Source of the DNA: Bullera alba
Lineage: Eukaryota; Basidiomycota; Tremellomycetes; Tremellales; Bulleraceae
Assembly (NCBI GenBank): GCA_001600095.1
Contig: BCIX01000001.1
Span: 4,489,198-4,553,197 of the forward strand
Length of the DNA stretch: 64,000 nucleotides
Reading direction: 5' to 3'
Positions 57,097 to 64,000 of the stretch are shown one piece after another. The notes under the pieces were generated by a model, which was not told the origin of the DNA, did no database searches, and saw nothing but the letters and a program-made list of their open reading frames with translations. The first letter of the stretch is position 1, and each line of letters opens with the position of its first letter. The position numbers and the translations under genes were made by a program.

Positions 57097-60000
57097 CTAT
57101 CCCGCGGTCTCCAGGAGCAGTCGATAGGGCCTTGTCCAGGACGCATCGCCTACCCGCTATCGTCAGCCATTTGCAATCCCATCATCAGGCAGTATTCAAC
57201 CTACCAACGTCGGCAAGCAGATCCCTCAGGATGTCCCTCTTCCTCAGATTGCCGACAGTTGGGCTCCAATTTCCCTTCGAGCTATCAAAGTGAATCGTGT
57301 CAGCCAACAATACGATCTGCGTCACGAATGCGATGTACTCACCCTGATACTGGGCCTAATAGCTCCCTGATCAGGTCGTCCAGCCTTGCTCTACTGTTCC
57401 CCTTCTCATAAGCCGACAGTCGTTCCCCAACATAATGTCTATATTCGGCTCCGCTGTCCATCAACAAAGCGATCCTCGTCCTGTTCTCGAGATAGGACAA
57501 CAGCATGATTTCGTCCCAATGCTCAGGATTGGCACCGTTCACAGTCGATTTGCCCTTCGCATAGCGTGATCTCATTTCGCGGTCCAGATCTCCCAGAGGA
57601 CCAGTCGAGAGTGGGGGAGCTTGACTGCTGTTTTGATAATCGAGCTGCCACGGTGAAGATGCAGTCGCCCATTCATCTTGCGTCCTGTCGAATATGAACG
57701 CTGAAGGTTCAGAAGTGAAGACGATTGGAGCCCCATTGGAACAGACTCCGAGTTTGACCAATCCTAATGGCGAGACAGGGTCCGAAACACCGTTTCCGTC
57801 GAGGAGATGAGAGATGCTCGTACTCAGCATCGATAATCCACCACTGAGATCGCTTTGGGCAAGTCAGCATGGGTTTAAAACTGAAATACGACATATACTC
57901 ACTAGACTTTCAGTCGACAGTCTGATGTCAATACTGCCAGTTTGCCCGAATTCGCTACTAGCTCAACTGGCAAAGCAGGGAGTTTGACGTCCATCAGACT
58001 GGCACACAAGAGTTCAGCTCAAGCGACAGTGTCCTGTTTGTATCGAGCTAACTCACTGAGTCCCACTAAGAGAGCATACCACCAGGCTACCATCCTCACA
58101 CCCCACTGCTGTGAAGCGATCTGTGGCCACCATGACAATGACCGCCGAGGGGAGGTAATCGACCCACTGATCCTGTCCGCCTTGGGAGTACAGCACTTTG
58201 TTCCTCCCCGATGCCGACTCGGCATTCTGCGCTTCTAGATAAGCAGTCGGATCACATGGGTAGGTGGCTGATACACGGAGTATGGTCTGAACCCGGGGCA
58301 GTGGCAGCGAGCGAGACGATGGCCCAGGTCCAGCATGTGAAGTCGGAAAGCGAGGTTCTCGCAGGTCTTTGGCCGCGATGGTCGATTGAACAGATTGACC
58401 CAGTCCTTGACGCGAGTCGTCGTCGCCGAAATCCGCTTTGCGTTTATAGCCCAATCTCGAAGGTCCGGCTCCGTTCATATCGCTGCTAAATCCAGTCGTG
58501 TCGTCATTGAACATCGCATTCCTAGCCTTGAGCGGACTTCCAAGCGGCTGTATTGGCGCCGAAGAAAATGCGTCTCCGCCGTTCGCCCCACCAGGACTGG
58601 AGAACGGATTTCTCGCAGCAGGTCGATCGGCGCCAAGATTGATCCGTCTCTTTTGGCCCGCGGGCTTGCCTTTCTTGGGCTGCAGGACATTGACGTGGCT
58701 TCCACCTCCGATGGCAGGTGCACCAAAGCCGTTCGCTGGAGCATTGGGCGTAGGATCCAAAGGCCGAGGCGGGGGAGGAGGGACCCGTTGAGCTCTGTTG
58801 ACTGCTGGCCTGTAGTTGTATTGTTTGAGCACAAGCTCGGTTGTGCTCAATTCGGCCAACTCCGGGAACTCGGCTGACTCGAAGGAGAGTGCACAGATGG
58901 TACCATCCGCTGAACAGCCGTACAGGTGATACCCGTCATTCGCCCTGTAAGTCTGTCGTCAGTGTGCGATTGCTAGACCCAGACTGCACACTCACCAGCA
59001 GAGGTCCAACAAAGGTCGACTAAAGATATCCTGCAGAACCACCAGCGGTTTGTGCATTGTATTCCTCCAGATCGATATGCTAAAGTCATCGGCACCGAGA
59101 GCGAGCATGGAAGATGCCGTCGCTCGTCCAGGTTCATCACCTTGACGGAAGAAGAGTCTAGGATTGAAGGCCTGGCCGCGGGTCAGTAAATCATCATGTG
59201 CACTCAATAGTACAGAACTTACAGCGACTTGTATAGTGTTTTGATGTCCAACAAAAGATATGTCGGCCTCCCACTCCTCCCTCTCAATCACCGCGGCGAC
59301 AAAGACCGGCCCGTTCATTGCATTTGATGCGGCAATGAAAGCCCCGTCTGGCGACCAACTAGGGATAAGGTCAGCAACTGTCTCGCGATACGTCCAGATC
59401 ACTCACCTTAGTCTACGGAAGAAGGTGGATTTCGGGGATCGCTCGAAAGGTTTGGCGATACTCCGGGTAAGTGCCCAGGTCTCAGTGTCCCATACTTTCA
59501 CGGTCTTGTCGTCGGACTGAAAGGGTCAGCAAATGCAAACACATGCAAACGTACTTGTGTGGCGAGGTAGTTCCCTACCGGGTCCCAACAGACACCCTTG
59601 ACGAAGTCTCCGTGTAGGTCGAGCTTTCGCAACCGTTCTGTGAGTGATTTGTGAGCTAAGACAATGACACTACAAGCTACACTGGCCTCACCAAAAGTAT
59701 AGCCGTCCCAGATATTGACCATCTTGTCCAAACCCACTGAAGCCATCATCGAGTCGTCTCTCGACCAAGCGATGTCGATGATGTCTAAGCTGAGGGTCAG
59801 CCAACATTGCTTGTACCAAATGAGGTTTTCACCTACCAGCAGTATGTCCGACCAGTCTGGTCAACGCCTTCCAGTTTTCTACGTTGACTTCATCCGAGCC
59901 AAACACTCTTCCGCCACCATCCCTGTCACCGAGGTCAGTATCGGTGAGAAAGAAGCAGGCCGTCACACGTCTGCCACATTGTACTCACGGGTCTATACCC

Positions 60001-60521
60001 CAAATGACGATCACCGTGTCATCCGAGCCGCTTGCCAGAAATCTGCCGTGATGCGCCCACCTTACAGCCAGCACCGAGCCTCAATACCAGTCAGCTATGA
60101 TTATTGTCAGATGGGGACCAGCTCACCAGTATGCGAGGACATGGTACATAGCAACTTGTGATTCGCTTCGTCGGCATCTGCCGCGCTGTCGAGGATAGGT
60201 AGAGTCGACCATATCTTGACTTTTCGGTCTGAGCAGTGACTGTCAGCTTGTTGCAGAAATAACCAGACAGATTGCAGCAGCTGACTGCTCCATGGGCGGT
60301 TCGGAAGGGTCCTGCGGGCAGAATGAGCCTCACCTAGACCGCCAGTAGCCAATCTCGTTCCATCAGGATGAACCGACAAGGAGAATATAGGCGACTTCCT
60401 GTCCTTCTCATCTAGATGTGGAATCAGCTGTGAGTCCGTCTCGTCCAGGTGTCGAGAGCTAAAAATTGGAGCTGCATTGCTGACCTGTGTGCTTCACCCA
60501 GTTGGGTTTTGTGACCCTCAT
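57097..60521 (-). CDS. HIR1: HIR1 / HIRA, WD-repeat histone chaperone subunit
   Basis: A multi-exon gene of roughly 850-900 residues. Hir1 belongs to the HIR complex, which deposits H3-H4 outside replication and represses histone genes. The N-terminal beta-propeller shows MRVTKPNWVKHT, SVHPDGTRLATGGL, VKIWSTLPIL, RWAHHGRFLASGSDD, SMMASVGLDKMVNIWD, SWSPDGAFIAASNAMN and SISIWRN. A low-complexity basic linker with LQPKKGKPAGQKRRI follows. Then comes the Hira C-terminal domain, with VATDRFTAVGCEDGSLVV, SNGAPIVFTSEPSAFIF, HWDEIMLLSYLENRTRIAL and a terminal helical region (SPTVGNLRKRDILRDLLADV). Exon 1 codes only 12 residues. The start is 454 bp from that of MTW1. Confidence 0.93.
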
Positions 60522-60975
60522 TTGCGGCTCCTTCTTCTATGGGTCTAGACTGGACTTGATTTGTGACGCATGCAGGAGCTGCGATACAGCGCAGACACAG
60601 ACCCTGCTCCGGGACTTTTGACGGAACGTTGTCCCAGGCTGGATCAAGTGGGCGAGCGAGTGCGTTTGATCGACCTAGCTCTAGAGCATTCAACCTCAAG
60701 ATCAGCATACTGCTTTGACTTGAGTGTCGACATGAGACAAGACACGCGCGCAGCCGGTACGGCCGGGTGTTTGATTTTTGATCCCGCTTGTAAACATTCA
60801 AAGCCCACGTCACGGTTGCTTCCCTTATCAGTAAACCCAATGGCTAGTTCCGCTATCAGCGCGCTAGAGTCACGATCTGTTGGACGCGTTTGTAAACAAA
60901 TCAACATCACTTTCAGCTTTCAGGTCGGAGACGACTTGATGCTGCATACCATCGATCCATATACCCAGCACCGTC
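60522..60975. other. Divergent promoter region, HIR1 / MTW1
   Basis: This 454-bp spacer separates two opposite starts. No separate gene, repeat or RNA gene is seen. Confidence 0.5.
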
Positions 60976-62299
60976 ATGGCACCTCGCAAGTCAGTCTCCA
61001 GTGACGGTCCAAGAGGGCCTCGAGCCAGCCATGCCCCTTCGAAAATCGCGACGTCGTCAAAAGTCACTTTGGACTCGTTGCCCGTGTCCAATCTCCCGGA
61101 AACCATCACGCCGGAATATGCTCCCAGGAAGCGGCCCAGAATCGAACTTACCGAGGACGACAGAGACAGACTGATTCAAGAAGTGAGGACTGCCACATCG
61201 GTACCTCCTCTAGGTCAGCACTGACATGCTCTGATAGGTTGTTGGATTTCAACCAAGGCGACTGGGAAAGGATATGACGGATCACGCCCGAGAACTCATC
61301 TATCCCACGGTCCTATTGATAAGCGCTTGGTTCAGACAGTATGTTTCTCGAGATAGAGACGATTGGGAAGAACTTGAAAAGGAGATGGAGGCTGTAGGTC
61401 TTTTGAGGGAACGCAAGTGGCATTTTCTGACAATCGCAGGCGCTGTATCCTCTTGAGACGCTGCTAGAAAGTCATGTCGACAAGGCCATGGACAAGTTGA
61501 CAGCATGGCTGTTGAGAAACCCGTTCGACATCAGCGTTGACTATGATCTTGTTGTAGTGAGTGGAAACGAATGACGGTATATTCCTGAACTACCGCTCAC
61601 CCAATCCGCTATAGCCATGGCATGCTGGCCTGGATTTTGATCGTGGGGAACATGTCACCGGAATGGCAAAAGGACAAGAGTCGCTCAGTGAGAATCTCGA
61701 AACACTGCGGACGAATGTGGAGCAGGTACGGTCCCAGGCATTCCCGTTACCTCAGTCAAGCACTGACGTTTTTCAGAGTCGATACCTATCGAGCCATCTG
61801 GAGAAAGCGGAAGAGATTCTTGATCGCCGGCTTGCAATTGCACGTCAGCGGAAAGCTGAAGTTGGATTCGTCAAGGAGATCCTCACCACTGCAGGCTGTG
61901 AGTATCTCTGTACCACGCACACCCACGTGATACCGTTGGCGGGACCGTATTGATTCTCTTGCCGTAGTATCCCCACTCGATGAGAAGACTGACAAGGTCA
62001 TCAAATCGATGAACGCCCTTCACTCTGCCATTTCGCCAATGGAGATCGAGCAGGCTGTCGACGCTCCCGCCATGAGAGCCACCGACGGGACTAAAGCATG
62101 GGAGCTGGGCAGAAAGGCATATCTGAATTGGGCGGTGAAGCGCACTTTGTCCAGCAACCCCGACGGCACTTCTACCAGCGTTGTCTCCGGAGAGACAGTC
62201 AAATCGGTCTCTGAGAAAGATGCTCTGGATGAAATTGAGTCAGAGATGAGGAAAGCTGGCGGAGGGAAGAGCGTGGAGAAGCTGAATCGAGCAATGTAA
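60976..62299 (+). CDS. MTW1: MTW1 / MIS12, kinetochore MIND-complex subunit
   Basis: Six exons (60976-61182, 61238-61393, 61440-61556, 61615-61725, 61777-61897, 61968-62299) give 347 residues. Mtw1/Mis12 links the Ndc80 complex to the inner kinetochore. A basic N-terminus is followed by the family core: EVVGFQPRRLGKDMTDHARE, LYPLETLLESHVDKAMDKL, AWLLRNPFDIS and VVPWHAGLDF. A long coiled coil follows (LSENLETLRTNVEQ, YLSSHLEKAEEILDRRLAIA). The order '..LET.LE.HVD...D....W.LRN.F.I.....V.PWH.GLD' is the Mis12 signature as I know it. The C-terminal ~100 residues are more variable. Confidence 0.85.
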
Positions 62300-62540
62300 T
62301 CTGATTCTGTCATAGGTGCTGTGATGTACATGCTCTCGATAGCTGCGATAGCCAAAGAGTGCAATTGCTTCAGCCTTCGCAATCAGACAGCCGATTCATA
62401 GATAGCATAGGCAGAAGGCTGCAGAAAGCCAATTCGTTGCGGTAACTGAATTATAACATCGCTACAAAGATCCCCCGTCGTTTAGATTCAGCCTAAAGCT
62501 CTGTACACCCGTCAGCTGCGAATACATCACGATCATTACC

Positions 62541-64000
62541 CTACTCACCTCCATGCTTCAACTTCTCTCCTTCGGCAATCTTCTTTTCGTCGTGCTGGAT
62601 CTTGCCTCCGATCACTTTGATCTCGCCCTTGAGTTTGCTCATGAAGCCGACCTTCTTCTTGCCACTGGAATCCGTGCTTCCAGTTCGGTTATGACCCTTG
62701 CCGCTGGTTGGCGACTGGCCACCGGTGGCAGCACCTATCGTGGTACCTACTTTACCGGGATGATCCTCGATTTCCTCGATTTTCGGGGCAACGACTCGGC
62801 CATCTCCAGCTGGAGCAGAGGGCTGCTCGGTCTTCTCCTCTTTACCATGGTTGGCAGTGGTGATGGCAGATGGCTTGGCGGCCTTTTCGTCAAGTCCCGT
62901 TGCCGGACCATCATGGTTGGCTTTGGGGTAAGTGCCGGGTTCTCGGCTGGTTCCATTCTGACCCCGAGAGTCTGGGTGGCCAACCCCTGCGGTCTCATCG
63001 CCAGGGGTGAGGCTGGTCGTGTGTTCATCACCAGTTCCTCTAGTAGTCGACTTTTGGCCTGTCACGATAGCTGCGCCAGCGACCGCACCGCCAGTTGCGA
63101 CCGACAATGCTCCAGCAGTGGAGTTGGACACGCCATTGTCCTTCTCCTCGACTTCCGGAACACTGGCGGTCGAGGCGTCGGTGGCCAGGGTGGAGTGAGC
63201 CAATGGAGATGGCTTGGCACCTTCGTGTCCGCCTCGGATAGCAGTGATACTGGCAGCAGAGTTGGTTCGATCCGCGGCATGTCGAGTTGGGGACAGGTTA
63301 CCAGTCTCCACAGAGGTCGAGCTGGACTCGGTGTTGATGGAAGACAGTGTGGCGGCATCACCGGTGGTCTGGCTTGTGGAGGGGGAAAGACCGGCAACCT
63401 CGAGATCTGTCGCGCCCTTTGCAGCTCCAGCACCCAAGACGGTAGCAGGGAGGGCAGGAGCCAAGCCGACATCTCGGTGGGCAGAGGCCGTGGTGGCCGA
63501 CGGAGCGGAAGTGGCCAGTACTTCTCCAGGGAGTGTTCCTTGGTTGGCTGGGATGTGATCAGCTTTATCGTTGGCGTTATACGACAAGTCGAAGCTGACT
63601 CACTCTTCTCGTCAGGGAGGACAGCGACACCTTGCTCAGTGGCGAGACCTGGCAGAGCACCTACACCAGCGGTCTTGTCGCCTGGTTGGGTTCCCAGAAT
63701 CTCCTCGGACGGCAGAGTGGTCTTCTTCTCGGCTATGCGGGGATTAGCACGTGAACTACCTAGACGGAAAGGCAACGTACTGAGCCCGGTGGCCTTGATT
63801 TGCGCCTCGCCCGAGTTGGCAATGTCTCCGACAAACGACTTGACTAAAGAGAACACGCTTCCTTCTGAGCCAATGGTTCCTGGAGCCCGTGTCTGGGTGC
63901 CCTTGAGCGACTCCCGCCCTAGGATATGTTAGGAGCAATCTCAGCTGACGAAGCATGTGCTCACGGCCTGAGTTGATCGACTCTCTGGCGTCATGGACTA
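62541..64000 (-). CDS. Low-complexity protein, partial, cut by window end
   Basis: The last exon is about 63581-62541. Upstream exons near 63723-63610, 63913-63780 and one reaching the right edge join in frame, so the start lies outside the window. The visible part (~450 residues) is Ala/Gly/Ser/Thr-rich and repetitive, with pieces such as QPGDKTAGVG and TPGDETAGVG recurring. Before it is VFSLVKSFVGDIANSGEA. A Gly/Ala-rich AGALSVATGGAVAGAAIVTG stretch could be a glycine-zipper hydrophobic segment. The conserved-looking C-terminus is MSKLKGEIKVIGGKIQHDEK, a motif I associate with fungal stress-related hydrophilic proteins. A 459-residue antisense frame over it is a codon shadow. Confidence 0.7.

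Noticed and set aside
62553..63932. 459-residue open frame on the plus strand
   Set aside because: It is antisense to the spliced minus-strand gene. Its composition mirrors the codon bias of that gene, and it shows no family features.

Overview
The window is nuclear DNA from a basidiomycete fungus, most likely a tremellomycete yeast of the Cryptococcus/Kwoniella type. This is inferred from gene content, not from a search. The genes are eukaryotic and dense, and are cut by many introns of about 45-60 nt. The introns usually start GTGAGT/GTAAGT and carry a CTGAC/CTGAT-like branch site 10-15 nt before the 3' AG. All gene models below were spliced by hand, using reading-frame continuity across each junction plus recognisable protein families. 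Exon ends are therefore predictions.

Layout. 1-9 kb: ALG14 (two GC-AG introns), a protein with faint Mg-chelatase-like features, a small Gly/Gln-rich protein, a Gfo/Idh/MocA oxidoreductase next to a 2OG-Fe(II) oxygenase, and proteasome subunit RPN8. 10-21.6 kb: a monocarboxylate-type MFS transporter, a thiamine pyrophosphokinase fused to a long proline-rich N-terminal part, SEC18/NSF, and a mitochondrial MDL1-type ABC half-transporter. 21.7-23.9 kb: a tandem duplication of an unrecognised intronless gene, the most accessory-looking part of the window. 24-39 kb: a CDKN3-like dual-specificity phosphatase with a repeat-coded tail, ribosomal protein RPS0, a Ure2-like GST with a possible mitochondrial presequence, ATG12, a Pex14-like membrane protein, FCP1 and CWC2. 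39-51.7 kb: SKI2, CMR1, a large membrane protein resembling vezatin/Inp2, and a small MLRQ/B12D-like mitochondrial protein. 52-64 kb: a TEN1-like OB-fold protein, PPE1, mitochondrial uL11, a small secreted Cys-rich protein, HIR1, MTW1/MIS12 and a partial low-complexity protein that runs off the right end.

Most genes are housekeeping: glycosylation, proteasome, membrane fusion, translation, splicing, transcription, RNA decay, kinetochore and chromatin. They do not form one pathway. Many neighbours are divergent pairs with 200-500 bp between starts (fused TPK/SEC18, ATG12/Pex14-like, CWC2/SKI2, PPE1/uL11m, HIR1/MTW1), which suggests shared promoter regions. No tRNA, rRNA, CRISPR array or transposon was found. 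The best candidate for something undescribed is the tandem orphan pair at 21.7-23.9 kb, followed by the TPK fusion.
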